Assembly: GCF_963675165.1 (NCBI RefSeq)
Contig: NC_087377.1
Span: 8,821,122 to 8,885,121, forward strand
DNA length: 64,000 nt
Origin: Halichondria panicea
Lineage: Eukaryota > Porifera > Demospongiae > Suberitida > Halichondriidae
Direction of reading: 5' to 3'
This document shows positions 40,130 to 52,579 of this stretch, piece by piece. A model generated the notes under the pieces. It ran no database searches and had not been told where the DNA came from. It saw only the letters and a list, made by a program, of their open reading frames with translations. Position numbers and translations under genes: made by a program. Position 1 is the first letter of the stretch, and every line of letters starts with the position of its first letter.

Positions 40130-43100
40130 TTATATACCAGCCGAAGCTGTTCGAGATCTCGTCATCGGTCCAGTATGGGAATCGGGTACAACTTGAGGTA
40201 TAGTGCGGTGTTGCTGGTCACTAGCAATCTGGGCGTACTTGCGTGGAGTAGATCCTCGCCACGACTGATCAGGAAGTTCTTCATAACATTTTCGAACACG
40301 GTTTAGGGAAACAAAAATTGATTGAGACTTGGGTTCGTCTACAAGTCGAACTTCTGCATTCGTCAGTGTCAAACTCAAGACACGAAACGGTCCATGGAAT
40401 GGTCTTGCAAACTTCCAAGTTTTGCCTTGAACTTCGCTTGGCATGTGAACCATGACGCGTTGACCAACTTCGAGGTTAGGTTCTTTGGCTGACCTGTCAT
40501 ACATACTTTTGATGTTTCTGTTTGTCTGTAATGCACTCCTGGGCTGTTTGCCATGCACTGGACAGTCCTGCTACCAATTCTGTTTTATAATCGTCTAGAT
40601 CTACCACATAAGGTGAGCGCTCGCGCGAGAGAGCTTCTAGCACTGGCAACGTGGGGTCTCTACCGTAAAGCAAAAAGAAAGGCGACTCCCGAGTAGACTC
40701 TTGTACCGAAACACGGTAAGCATACAAAACATACGACAAATGCCGATCCCAGTCATGACCAAAGCGCTCAACTGTCTTTGCCAACATCTGAATGACATTG
40801 CTGTTAAACCGCTCACACAAGCCATTAGTTTGCGGATGGTACCCAGATGTGTTGAGTTTTTGCACATCAAACAATTTGCATACCTCAGCTACCAGCTCCG
40901 AAAGAAAGTTAGCACCACGATCAGAAAGAAGCTCGTGTGGTGCTCCATGCCGACAGACAACATACTCCACAAACATCCTCGCAACAGTTTCAGCTTTCTG
41001 ATCTGGAAGAGCAACAACTTCCACCCATTTGGTAAGATAATCAATGAATACCTATGCATATTGATTTCCATCAAGAGTTAAAGGCAACTGCAAAACATCA
41101 ACCCCAACTTTCAAAAACGGTCCTCCAACAGTAATAGGTTGTAGTGGTGGCTTGATAGACCGACTCTGACCCTTCCTAGAAGCACAAACCAAACATGACC
41201 GACAATAGTGCCCTGGCCACCTCATAGATTCTCTTTTCCGCAAAGTGCCCTGAAAATCTACCATCATGTGCCTCCTGAATTAAACCCTCTCGTCTCTCCT
41301 GTGGAACAACTAGACACCACCTGCCAGGAGTATTAGCACACTCATGATAAAGAAGGCCATCTGTCAAATCAAAAGCCTCACTGTTAATAACCACCTTCCT
41401 CGCCTCTGCATCATCACCTGGCAACGTACCATCTTCAAGATAAGCAATAATTGGCTTGAACTGAGAATCTTTACGCTGTTCGAGTCTGACCCCCTCACTC
41501 TCTGCAACTACACATGATACCGATGCCACTGGATTCCTAGACAAAGCGTCTGCACAGCTATTTGTTTTCCCTGGCCGATATTTGATATCAAGGTCCATCT
41601 CCTGTATAATCAATGCCCAACGGGCCAATTTAGCAGAAGGGTTGCTAGTACTGAAAAGAGAAGTACAAGCTGCATGATCCGTGAGTACAAGACAATGATG
41701 TCCCAACAAGTACGACCGATAGTACTTCACTGCCCAAACAATTGCTAACGTTTCAAGCTCTGTGATGTGGTAATTCCGCTCATGCTTGTGAAGTGTCCGA
41801 GATGCATATGCCACTGGGTGTACCTGTACCTGACCCTTCTCGTCCTCCTGTGCCAAAACCGCACCTAACCCTGCCAAGCTAGCATCAGTTTCCAAAACAA
41901 AGGTATGTCCAGGGCCAAACTGAGGGTAGGCTAGAACTGGGGCAGTACAAAGCAAGTTCTTGAGCTTATCAAAAGCTCCCTGACAATGTGTTGTCCACTC
42001 AAACAAAACACCCTTCTTGGTGAGTGCAGTTAACGGTGACGAAACTGCTGCAAAATTCTTAATGAAGCGTCGGTAGTAAGAAGCTAACCCCAAAAACTGT
42101 CGAAGCGTGAGAACATCAGTTGGTACCGGAAAGTGCTGAACCTTCTCGACTTTGGACACATCTGGAGCAATCCCCTGCCTAGAGATAGTGTGACCCAAAT
42201 ACTTCACCTGTTCCTGCAAAAAGACACATTTTCCAACTTTCAGCTTCAAGTTAGCTGCCCGCAACCGCTCAAAAACAACCTGCAAATGCTCAAGATGCTC
42301 TTCAAATGTCCGTGAACACACCAAGATGTCGTCGATATAGACAAAACAACTCTTCCCATCAATCCCTCCAAGAACCGTCTGCATCAAACGCTGAAAGGTA
42401 GAAGGAGCGTTACATAAACCAAACGGCATCCGATTAAACTCAAAGAGTCCACAATGCGTGGTAAACGCTGTCTTTTCCTTGGCAGATGAGTCAAGTGGAA
42501 TCTGCCAAAACCCTGAAGAAAGATCAAGAGTGGAGAAAAATCTACCCCTACCTAGGGTGTCCAAGATATCTTCTATGCGAGGAATGGGGTAGACGTCCTT
42601 TTTAGTGATTGCATTTAACCTCCTAAAGTCTACACAAAACCGTGTTGTTCCATCCTTCTTGGGGACCAATACGATTGGACTAGCCCAAGGACTCACAGAA
42701 GGTAAGACCACACCCTTGGTCTCCATGTCGGCAACCATCCGTGCTATTCTTTCCCTATGCACAAAAGGAGTACGTCGGGGATACTGCTTGATTGGTGCAT
42801 GGTCCCCTGTGTCGATCTTGTGCTGAGCGACTGCAGTGCATCCCAACTCATCATCAGATAAAGCAAAGACATCTCTATAGGCAGCCACCAATGCCTTCAA
42901 CTTGTCATTGTTCCGTGGAGCTACGCTCACAGGTCACTGTATGATATCCAAGAGCTTCGTTCTCCTGTCACCACAGCAACGTGAGCAGCGTCCATACATG
43001 TTCCCTCACCCTCAGGGAGTCCAACAACATCGGCCAACTCGTGTTCAGCACTCTCCAAAAGAAGTTCAGCTTGACCTAGCAACGTTCCCTCCTCAAGATA

Positions 43101-43555
43101 CACATCTCTCTGGTGATAGTTCATTACTGGGATCAACACCTTTCCTTGACTGTTTACACTGACGAGAGACTCCAAGGCACCAAGTCCATGTGTCTCCAAA
43201 GAACATGGATCAGGCTCAAAAACAACACACTCACCCTCTTGCAACTCTATATCAACTGCTGCCTCAACAAACGACCTAGGGATAGCCTAATCAAATTCAC
43301 GGAAGCTGTAGTGACTGGGACTGAACCTGCCATCCTAAGAGGTATACCATTGCGATCAAGAAACAAAAGTCCCAGAGCTGGTGCTGCATTCATCCCTATC
43401 AAACAATCCTGACTGCTGTTTGGCTGCACAAAGAAAACAGTGGGCACCGATGTTCCACCTGCCTCTACTTGCAACGTCACTTGAGCTGTGACATTCAGCT
43501 CGTGTTGACCTGCCACTCCATCCTTACCATACAAACGTACTGTTGCTTGGAAATT
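40130..43555 (-). pseudogene. Ty3/Gypsy pol region, broken
   Basis: Minus-strand order: aspartic-protease-like segment (43534-43247, LIGMNAAPALGL), linker, then RT and RNase H (42930-41176, RT box FVYIDDILV). RNase H acidic residues are in FVLETDAS, ELETLAIVWA, LTDHAA and CADALSR. The integrase zinc finger has HDGRFSGH and CRSCLVCA, and its core has LLSDRGANF and TNGLCERFN (40558-41267). The C-terminal integrase part ends at 40130. It would copy and insert the element through an RNA intermediate. It is dead: the frame changes near 43250, 42930, 41200 and 40530, and there is an in-frame TAG near 41050. The element stops abruptly at about 43555 with no gag and no 5' LTR. Confidence 0.9.
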
Positions 43556-43977
43556 GGATTACACTAGCATATAATTGTCATGATTTATTATCCTCGAGAC
43601 AGAACCGTAAAATTAGTCATTAGATTTGAGGCATGCAGGATGGCTATTTAGCTGCAAAATTCAGCCACCTCGCTATTGCGGCCAAACTGCACTGTCCCAA
43701 AGGTAACCAGATTAACAAAAGTCAAGAAAATTTAGCGATAGATGTGTCGAATTTTACCAAAGCTTCTAAGCAGCGAAGGCATGTCATTGATTAGCCTCCT
43801 TTACTGGCCTCCCCAAGAGAAGGCCTGCTACTGACTGCTTGCGCATGCGCAAAATTATTAGATATTTTTTCCCGTGAAATGTCCTATAATAACAGAAAAT
43901 ATCCTGACAAAGTGTATTGAAAGTCATACACAGAGCTATTATAGCTAGCTAGCTATCACAGCTGTAGGTTTCTTGTA

Positions 43978-44083
43978 GCACGGAGTGAAAGCTGACAATA
44001 GCCTAATGACAGGCCATGCCCATCTAATACTAACTTTGGTGAAAGTCTACTATACTATGCTCTTGTCAGCTTTCACTCCGTTC
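43978..44083. mobile_element. 106-bp fold-back element
   Basis: ACGGAGTGAAAGCTGACAA pairs with TTGTCAGCTTTCACTCCGT around a non-coding middle. No clear target duplication. Confidence 0.65.
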
Positions 44084-44540
44084 AGACGATTGTCCTTCAC
44101 ACTGTTGCTAGCTTTGAGGTATTTTGTTAGCATAGCAGGCTAGGAGTAGCTGTCAGAATACTATCAGATATGGGCTAGAAACCTTCAATCGAACTTTCTA
44201 TCTACTTCCTTCAATCCACTTCCGTTTGTTGTGATGTCACTGTTTTACTGACCATAAACGCAGTTATCCGGATCCGGCAAATGGTTAGCGCATGCGCAAG
44301 CAGTCGATACCAGGCCCACTTCCCTGATAAAATGCGGCCTGGCCCAAGCCGCCAAATTAAAGAACGCCAATTCGGTTTAATGCTGTTATTAAGGCGTCAT
44401 AGATATTTTGACTCAGATTTATCAATAAGTCATCAGTATATATATAGTGGTGAGTATACATGTGTCCTACAAATAAACGTTTAATTAGAGCACTGAAGTG
44501 CAAACCCTCGGCGTTAATTTGGGGTTCAATGAAGTCTATA

Positions 44541-44735
44541 CCGTATAGCGGGTAAGTTTCGTGGAGTAAAAATTCGTTCAACTCGAGAAATGGTAGTTTT
44601 CGTGAGTAAAAATTTCGTTTAGTCTCGTGGCTGCACGGCATTTCTACGTTCAGATAAGCCACGCCTACGATAACATTTCGTGGAGGTCAGCCTGCCCACG
44701 AAAATAACGAATATTTTACCCTACGAAAATTACCC
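44541..44735. mobile_element. CCGTATAGCGGGTAAG MITE, right end eroded
   Basis: Starts CCGTATAGCGGGTAAGTTTC after TA; the right side ends CGAAAATTACCCGCG and has lost the last bases. Confidence 0.8.
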
Positions 44736-44739
44736 GCGT

Positions 44740-46295
44740 TAAAGCCTCGTATACATCTATAGGCCAACGTGCAGGTTCAAGCTTCTTAGCTTCTTAGCTT
44801 TTACTCACTTTTATTTGACAACGAAACTTTACTGCCAAATTTAAAACTACTACCTATGAGGCTATATTCATGGTACAAACCCAGTGCTATCGCCTCCAAG
44901 TGAGCAGACTCAAATACACAGAACGACAGACAGACTGACCGACTACTATAACCCGAGTCGCCGCGGCATGGCCTCAGGTTAACGGTATCTTGAACAATGG
45001 CCCTATGTCTATCATCTAGTATGTCAGGAGTGAATAATCCACTGGATTCCAGTTCAAAGGTCGTGCACATGCACAATGAAAATAGTAATGCTAGTGAAGT
45101 CTGATTACCAAACATGCATGATTACTTGCATACAGTTTGTTTAATGTGTATAATGATGTTTGCATTCTTAAACGTATACAGTTTTGACTATAGATGGTAT
45201 ATAATACTAACGATCAATCGCAAGTGGCAATATATTGTTATCACTTAACCCTTCACCTGCTATTGACTCAATATAGCGAGTCATAAACACGTGCCCTGCA
45301 CTGTGTCCATCAGAAACCTTAAAAGTTCAGAGCCAACCCTTAAAAAGCTGCTATTTCGCCCATGTTCGAGTATCTCACCAATGATCAAATTCCTCGCTAT
45401 ACAGAATCAGATGTCAGCGGACCAGCATAACAAGTCACCACAGCACCATTCAGTGACTGATCAACTGGCATTGCCGCGCAACACAAGAGTAGACATCCTT
45501 GTGGGTTGATTCAGAGCACTGATATATTAATGATAAATGCTTCACACATCTGAGTTGGTAGAGTGAGTAACAGTAGCAGTGCCAGAGCACCAATCACCCA
45601 ACGAGTCAGATCGCCAGTGCTGTCATGAGAACAGGTGAGGCTAGCTGACGGTAGTGTCTGGACATACTTGTAAGGCCCCATCAGTACAGTCTCACAGTAC
45701 CACCATCCACTGCTATACTGCATGCATATGACTTCTAAACTCTGCTCACAGCACCTGCAGATTATTTCAGTAAACATGCAGCTGTGTCATATGAATCTTT
45801 TAACTTGCGTGAATATGATTTTAGTGAACAGACCACAAAACCACAAACACTAGAGAGTCATTGAGTATGACAACTGTTCTGCAAACTGGTTTCCATACAC
45901 CTTGTACTGCAACCACAATGTTGTGATTAATTATCTGTCTGTGTTATTTTAGTCCACCCACACATCACAAAATTAAAGGTCAAAGGATATCTCAAAGTGG
46001 ATGTACATGCTGTATACTACGTACTGCACAGCATTTATCACTCCTGCTTCCGAAAAATCCAATCTCGAGCAACTCCTTGTTCAATTTTGGTTTACTATGC
46101 AGCGGTATATAGTTGTACCCAAATAAAAAGTAAATATATACATGCAGGATCGACCACAGTTAGCTCACATTATTTTGGCAAAATGAAGCAAGCAGCTGAG
46201 CTACCATCGCAACAGAGTGTGGTTACGCCTCGAGGCATAATAATGTTATATGATTGCAAATAACCACTCGTGTGTGATGATCAGCACAATTAACT
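44740..46295. other. no convincing gene
   Basis: A minus-strand ORF at 45511-45777 has a hydrophobic run (RWVIGALALLLLLTLPTQ) that could be a TM or signal exon, but has no recognisable partner. The CCGACTACTATAACCCG motif at 44939 recurs at 63870. Confidence 0.35.
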
Positions 46296-46300
46296 TAGTA

Positions 46301-46410
46301 TAGTCTGGGGGCCAGACCTTTTCTCAGAGGGGGGAGGGGGAAGAGAGAAAGAGTAATCCTAGCTCTCTAGATTTTGCCTCCGAGCTGTATTAGGTCTGGC
46401 CCCCAGACTA
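46301..46410. mobile_element. 110-bp fold-back (TAGTCTGGGGGCCAGACCT)
   Basis: TAGTCTGGGGGCCAGACCT and AGGTCTGGCCCCCAGACTA form perfect 19-bp terminal repeats around a purine-rich core. No target duplication is obvious. Confidence 0.8.
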
Positions 46411-46931
46411 CAGCACAACTATTATAGTCAGCTCCACTCCCTCAACTCACTATGTAGATTTACACGTATAGCATAACGACATCGGTAACAGACAGAGGTA
46501 AGCACCGGGGTGGGGAAACCTGGATGAAGTTTAGTGAAATTGACCAGCGAACATTACAAATAAAATGTGGTGTACTCAACGGTTAAAGCTGATTACATCA
46601 TAGATACTAGAGGAGGAGGATTGGAAACGAGGTCACGTGCGCTATCAATCCTACACAATAGCTCTGGCTAATCTGCGCTATGGTGACAAGAGGGTTAAAT
46701 GAGTGGCAACGAAGGCATGTTTGAAGCTATTCTTCAACTACCAAGGTAAGCTAAGAGCATCACAGCATGCATCAATCACTGTTTATGATATCCTGGAGAC
46801 TAAAGCGTTACAAACCTTTTGTAAGCACACAAAGTAGGCTTTTTATATAATTATTCAGAACACTGCAGGAGGTAACTCACTTACAGTACTATTATAGAAC
46901 TTTAGAACTGTACAACTAACATTTTGCTGTA

Positions 46932-47351
46932 TTGCTTCAGCTAGTTTTTATAATGTACATGCCTATCTTTGATCAATATAATTATCGGCGGAAAGCGGCA
47001 TATGAAAAGTGCTTAGACTGGTCAAAGTTAAATGTTGCATTTTATCAATTCTGCCTCGCAGGCAATGCAAAAAGGAACGCGGTCTGCAGAATTTGTTTAA
47101 GACACGACCACTAGACAGCTGACTGCAATGAAGTAGACAAAAACTACCAGAGGCCAGGGTATCCCACACCCGATATGGGATTCAGCAGACCGGTAAATTC
47201 AGGGGTGGAGATTTGCAGGCCGCTCTACAATGCAATGGGCGAATCCAAGTGTAAGTATAAAGAATGCAGATTCGCGCATTTATGCAAATTCTGCAAAAAG
47301 CCCCATCCAGCCTCGAAGTGCCAGGATCGTCTAGAGAGACAAACAAGCAAA
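46932..47351 (+). pseudogene. DIRS-type element, gag-like zinc-finger region
   Basis: The frame reads AAYEKCLDWSKLNVAFYQFC, AVCRICLRHDH, an in-frame TAG near 47112, then YPTPDMGFSRPVNSG and a Cys/His cluster (KCKYKECRFAHLCKFCKKPH). This domain normally precedes RT in DIRS-like retroelements and binds nucleic acid. The TAG would truncate it. A possible upstream start exon lies at 46699 (MSGNEGMFEAILQLPR before GTAAGC). Confidence 0.7.
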
Positions 47352-47914
47352 AAAACTGAGAACTCAACGAACTATACTACTATACATTTCTATTGTGTGC
47401 TTAGTCATTAATAATTATGCTATATATTTAATTATTACTCATATATATCAGTTTCAATCTTTTTATGCTTATCAGCTTGCTCATGTGCCGCCTGCTTGCG
47501 CATGCATGTGCTTGTCATCCAGACGGGGTAAACAGGTCAATAAGCATTTGTATTGTGTGCATGCAATGCCACATTTTAGCAGCATGCATGCATAGCGCAT
47601 GCAGGCAGTCTGTATCCAACAAGGTGGCTCTAAATCAGTTGTTCAGTTTATTTTTTTCTACCCTTGCGGCATGACCTTGAGAGCATTCAGTAGTGATACT
47701 GTTTGTTCTCACAGTTCCTGACAATGGCTTTCTTTATTTTGCTTGCTGCAGGCTATCAATACGCTGATTTTATATTAGTTGCCCTGGAGCAATTCAGCCA
47801 GTCTGAGCATACTGTTGTGACATCGGCTGAGTCGAATTGTCACACCGCTAAATGCCAAGGCCTGGGAAGCCTGTTTGCTGAACCATCCAGATAGGTTGAA
47901 TTGTTTGCTTATTA

Positions 47915-48929
47915 TTCCAGCAATGGTGTGTTCGATGCGGTTTTCGTTTGCTACAATCGAGAGTCTAAGGTAGTCTCGGTAAGATCCAACATGATCTCAG
48001 CTGCTGCACACCCCTCAATTTAGCGGATTATATTGCAAAAGAGTTTGTTAAGGGCCGTACTGTTCCTTGGCACTCATTACCGGCTCAAGTCAGTCGATTT
48101 GGAGTAATTCCGAAAAAGCATCAGCCAGGCGAATGGCAGTTGGTTGTTGATCTCTCAGCACCAGAGGGCTAAATGACGGTATTCAAAAACAACTTTGCTC
48201 ACGGGGTATCTACACGGCTGTAGGGGTTTATCCAAGCCTCATAAATGACGGTATTCAAAAACAACTTGCTCACGGGGTATCTACACGGCTGTAGGGGTTT
48301 GTTTATCCAAGCCTCATCACCTAAACAAGGCAGTTCGATCCGATTTAGCTTGGTGGTTAGCATTTATGGAGAAATGGAATGGCATCACCCTGTCTCTACC
48401 TGATGCACAACAATTCTGTCGGCGATTGTTACGTCGGATGCTTCAGGTTCCTGGGGCTGTGGTGCATATACCAGGCATCACTGGTTTCAGATCCCATGGG
48501 CTCTATCTATATGAAAGTTATGCCGCTGAAAATATCGCAACCAAAGAAATGCTCCCCATCATCATTGCAGCAGCTTTGTGGGGTAGTTGTTGGCAATAAT
48601 TATGGCAGTAGTTGCAGCACTTTCAAAACGGTTTTGCAGGGACAGACAGATGATGCATTTGCTCCGTTGTTTGCATTTTTCGAAACTTACTACAGGTTCA
48701 ATCTTATTTCTGAACATATTTGTGGTATTGATAATTTAACTGATGATCTGTCATGTGATAATCTCTCTGCTTTCTTACAGAAGTCCAACCTCTCGGCAAC
48801 AGCGGTATCAGCAATACCTTTCGAGCTGTTAGAAATGTTGATGGGCTCCAGGCCAGATTGGATATCACAACATTGGATCGAGGCGGATGTTCAACGCTAC
48901 TTTGAACAAGGTTTAGCTTAGTCTCGCGA
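47915..48929 (+). pseudogene. DIRS-type element, RT/RNase H region
   Basis: RT finger motifs (SNMISAAAHP, VSRFGVIPKKHQPG, LVVDLSAPEG) reach about 48170. A 72-bp tandem duplication follows (48173-48316). The RT palm with its YLDD-type box is missing. RNase H-like segments then resume in several frames (HLNKAVRSDLAWW, SDASGSWGCGAY, KEMLPIIIAAALWG) and the region ends in PDWISQHW and YFEQGLA at 48918. There two transposons interrupt it. The order and motifs identify DIRS-like retroelements, which integrate with a tyrosine recombinase. Frameshifts and the palm deletion make it non-functional. Confidence 0.8.
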
Positions 48930-49139
48930 GCAGCCGTCAAAGGGGGAAGGACGTCTGGTCGAAGTGGCCGGTTTTCCATGGGCCAATGTTGTCGCACCAA
49001 TCGGATTGCCAGAATACTAATAATTAAACATTGTGGGCGGGGTTGCAATGTGCTCTGACGTACCGTAAAAAAGGAAACACTTTATCATTATTGTTGCCAT
49101 GCATAGATGGAAGTATCTATTATAAACTGCTGCAATTCG

Positions 49140-49430
49140 TGTCGCTACTATAAAGCTAGGATATAAGGAGCTGAAACCCAGTCAAGAGCTAGCTGTAAAA
49201 AGCTTAGTAGATGGTAGAGACGTGTTTGTCAGCTTACCTACTGGTAGTGGGAAATCTCTAGTGTCCTACCTGGAGTAATCGATGAGATCAGAAAATCACC
49301 TGGCTCTTCATTAGTCATTGTAGTGAGCCCTCTTGTGGCACTGATGAAAGATCAAGTGAAAGCCATGACTGACAGAGGTACTAGTGCAGTTTATGTGGGA
49401 TCCCCTACAATGTTTTCTGACGACGTTTGA
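49140..49430 (+). pseudogene. RecQ-like helicase fragment inside hAT element 1
   Basis: Reads LKPSQELAVKSLVDGRDVF then SLPTGSGKSL (Walker A). After a frame break it reads VIVVSPLVALMKDQVKAMTD, the next conserved block of RecQ-type helicases. Later motifs (DEAH box, motifs IV-VI) are absent. It is not the same copy as the fragment at 10676-11060. Confidence 0.8.
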
Positions 49431-49527
49431 CGTTTTATGACAATTTTTATAATGATATTCATACATAATCACAAACATTCCTGAGCCCATGGAAAACCGG
49501 CCACTTCGACCAGACGTCCTTCCCCCT

Positions 49528-50102
49528 TAGACTCGCCAGCCAGCCCTTCCTCAGGGTAAGGACTGGTGGATTGCCTATCTGAGAGTTGTGCCGTTACCTG
49601 AATCTGGTAATGACCAATCAGAGTGCAGTATCAATGTCATGTGACATTCTTACGCCCACAGTATTGCTTAGTTAATTCTTTGTGGTAGAATGCATGATAA
49701 TAACAAAATAATGGATGAGCAAGACTGTGCTAGTGCAAGATTAAGCGACCAAGCAGAGCTTATCAATCAAGCTGCAATTGAGACAAATCCTCCAGTGACT
49801 TTAGTATGTAAATGAATTGCACCACTTGTCTTACATTGGAGAAAATCTTTCCAGTCTGGGGATGGAAAGGGCTTGACAGTAGCCTTCTACCACCAGTCTC
49901 AATGTTTCTCTGCCACAAACTAAGCAAGGGGAGCTTATTTGTAATTGTGTAGCTATTTGCAACCCACGCATATCAGACATTACAAACCACATGATGATGT
50001 CATACATGATGTCATGCAACTCATTAAAATTCCACCGGCACAACTCTCAGATAGCAATCCACCAGTCCCTTACCCCGAGGAAGGGCTGGCTGGCGAGTCT
50101 AC
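49528..50102. mobile_element. hAT MITE 3, nested in hAT element 1
   Basis: Ends TAGACTCGCCAGCCAGCCCT and AGGGCTGGCTGGCGAGTCTA continue inward to CTCTCAGATAG-type arms. Flanked by TTCCCCCT at 49520-49527 and 50103-50110 (8-bp duplication). 575 bp, non-coding. Confidence 0.9.
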
Positions 50103-50161
50103 TTCCCCCTTTGACAGCTGCTCGCAAGACTAGGTTTAGCCATAGATAGTAAAGGAAAGGG

Positions 50162-51188
50162 TTGTTATAAAACAGGGAATGAGAAATGAGGAAATGAGGA
50201 AATGAGGAAATAAGAAATAGGAAATGAGGAAATGAAGAAATAAGAAATAGAAATGAGCTGTTAGGCAGAGCATATCTATGGGCAGAGCAAGTCTGAAGAC
50301 GAAGCTAACATCTACTGAGCTACAGGTACGTACCTCCTGGTGACAAGTCTCCTGGTGCTCTGCCACCATACAGAACTTATGTTCCTCTGGTACACGGTGT
50401 GACACTCCCTACCTCTATCTACTTGTGTGCCATGTACGACTGGCATGGTTCAGACATCAGATCTACCTACGTAACGGTACTTACATGTACTGTCCTACAG
50501 TCCCACAGTCTCAAACATTTACCTATGCGTGGCTATACTGGCAATACATTCACTGATTTCACAATCCGGTGGGCAAGTGATAGTCAATGGACTGGACTCA
50601 ATGTCAACATCTACATATAAGTAACAGCAAAGAAACCTCCAAAACTGTTTGTCAAACCAAGCAAATTCTAATGATCTGCCAGTCCTGTCGTAAAGCTGCA
50701 GGAAGTAATGACATTAGTACACTGTACTGGTATCATATCCAATCTCGCTACAGGGTGAAGAAAGCAATTCCCATTACCATTCTCACAAGCAATGCCTAGT
50801 GAAAGCTGATGCTACCTTTAAGGAAGAAAGCTCACTGTGCCATCTGAATCGATGGTAAAATTTAATTCTTACAATGTGTCCGACAACCTGTACTGTGTGG
50901 AGGTGCCACTATAATTATATATTTGATAACTAAATACTTAGTCACCTACTAGCTTCTTGGCTGATATCAGTCATTACTTTTGTGCAATTATTATTATAAT
51001 AATGTCATAATTATTGTGATGAAAATTAATGCCATGGTGATGATCGTAACCATGCATAAATATAATAATTATTATTATTATTCTATTTCTTATTTCTTCA
51101 TTTCCTCATTTCCTATTTCTTATATCCTCATTTCCTCATTTCTTATTTCTCATTTCCTCATTTCTCATTCCCTGTTTTATAACAACTC
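50162..51188. mobile_element. foldback-like element with GGAAATGA repeat arms
   Basis: TTGTTATAAAACAGGGAATG begins the left arm and CATTCCCTGTTTTATAACAA ends the right arm. Both arms consist of many GAGGAAAT-type short repeats (50177-50266 and 51080-51175). Flanked by a 12-bp direct repeat TAAAGGAAAGGG (50150-50161, 51189-51200). The middle holds an open stretch (50399-50620, plus; MYDWHGSDIRSTYVTVLT) that I cannot assign. Design resembles foldback/Mutator-like elements. Confidence 0.75.
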
Positions 51189-51250
51189 TAAAGGAAAGGG
51201 ATTGGAAACACATCACGTGCACCAATGTTTTCAACAGAGCTTGTGTGTCA

Positions 51251-51309
51251 CTAGCCTCGATTCAAGGCCGATTAAAATACGTATTTTAATCGGCCTGGAA
51301 TCGAGGCTA
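51251..51309. mobile_element. 59-bp palindromic mini-hAT
   Basis: CTAGCCTCGATTCAAGGCCG and CGGCCTGGAATCGAGGCTA meet at ATTAAAATACGTATTTTAAT, an almost perfect palindrome. Flanked by exact 8-bp GTGTGTCA (51243-51250, 51310-51317). Confidence 0.95.
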
Positions 51310-51319
51310 GTGTGTCACC

Positions 51320-51860
51320 ATCCTACTTACGATTTTTAATGTTATTCATTGCTAGTCAAAAGGTCATTTGCTGTTTTTAAAGCTATATTTTGGGGCCTCA
51401 AGATCATTCTTTCAGCGTTCAAGCCAATCAAGTGAGCTATTTGGGTACATAAAAACATAAGCTTTCCAATGGTAGTGGTACCATAAAGTTTGGATGTATA
51501 TTGTACCCAAAAAAGTGTTTTTCTACCTTGAAAGTTAGGGTGAGTTGTTTGCAGGCGCTTTATTACTCAATAGGAGGTAACAAGGATTGATTGCACGAAA
51601 GAATCTTTTTCTGGCATGATTGAGCTATAAGGTGGTATGTGATATAAGAGGCATGTTACATGGATTAGTGAGTTATACTTGGTTTTAATCAAAATTATTC
51701 TCGTTGTAGTGACAATTTTGTGGGCACCTTTTCTCAATAATGCTTTGGCAGATTTTTTTTATTTTATTCGTATGTTGTAGTACTCATGCTAGTAAATGAG
51801 GTGCAAATGATTTTTTGGAGTGATCAAGACACCCACTATTGATTTACAACAACTTTTACG
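51320..51860. other. interior of transposon 2, no gene seen
   Basis: AT-rich sequence with no recognisable coding signal. Confidence 0.5.
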
Positions 51861-51862
51861 TA

Positions 51863-52579
51863 CAGTGCATCCAGTCTAAAGAGTAGAATACCAAAAATGT
51901 GTGAGTAGTTGTACTTAAATGTAAATATGTTATGATTGGAACATTTCTAAGAAAATCTGCTGATATCATTGTGTAGGCGAATGAATAAGCTACAACATAT
52001 CCAAAATTGTTTCCATGACAACGTAAGGTGGTGGGTTTGTGGTGATTAATAAAACAGTACCCAATTGTTATAGTGGGTAATCGGTTAGGGAGAGAAAAGG
52101 CCAACGGTTTCCGGCTAAGGTTTGGAACTTTGTCACAACATCTATAGATAGTTTGGCTATCTTATGAAAGATTCGATGTTACTTAAATACCTACACATCC
52201 TTCGCAGTGCTCAAAATTGCTAGTTTTTAGTGCCGTTTTGGTTAGGGAGAGATTTGAAGAAAATCTCACGGCTAAGGTCTAAAAATTACACGGAGTACTT
52301 GAATAAATTGTCTAACTTTTGATAAGAAAAATTTTTCCAAAATTTCTTTAGTTCCAGAGATAATTGATGTTACGTACATTTTTTTACGATCACCCCCATT
52401 ATCTCCTAAAATTATTTCCCACTACAACAACTTTTGGGGAAATATTTTTGAATCATGTTGTAGCTTATTCTTTTACCTATACAATGGTATCAGCACAATT
52501 TCTTAGAAATGTTCCAATCTTGAGCTACATCTAAGTACAACTACTCACCAATTTTCTACTCTCTAGACTGGATGCACTG
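51863..52579. mobile_element. MITE-A, copy 2
   Basis: Ends CAGTGCATCCAGTCTAAAGA and TCTCTAGACTGGATGCACTG with TA flanks (51861-51862, 52580-52581), 717 bp. Its interior matches 4607-6058 without the nested insert. Confidence 0.9.

Larger units (their letters stand above)
48918..50132. mobile_element. hAT-type element 1 with RecQ-like fragment
   Basis: The long inverted ends begin TTAGTCTCGCGAGCAGCCGT (left) and end GCTGCTCGCAAGACTA (right), and the arms extend to GGCCGGTTTTCCATGGGC. It is flanked by the 8-bp duplication GGTTTAGC (48910-48917, 50133-50140). A second element (49528-50102) sits inside the right arm. The only coding remnant is a helicase piece at 49140-49430. Confidence 0.9.
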
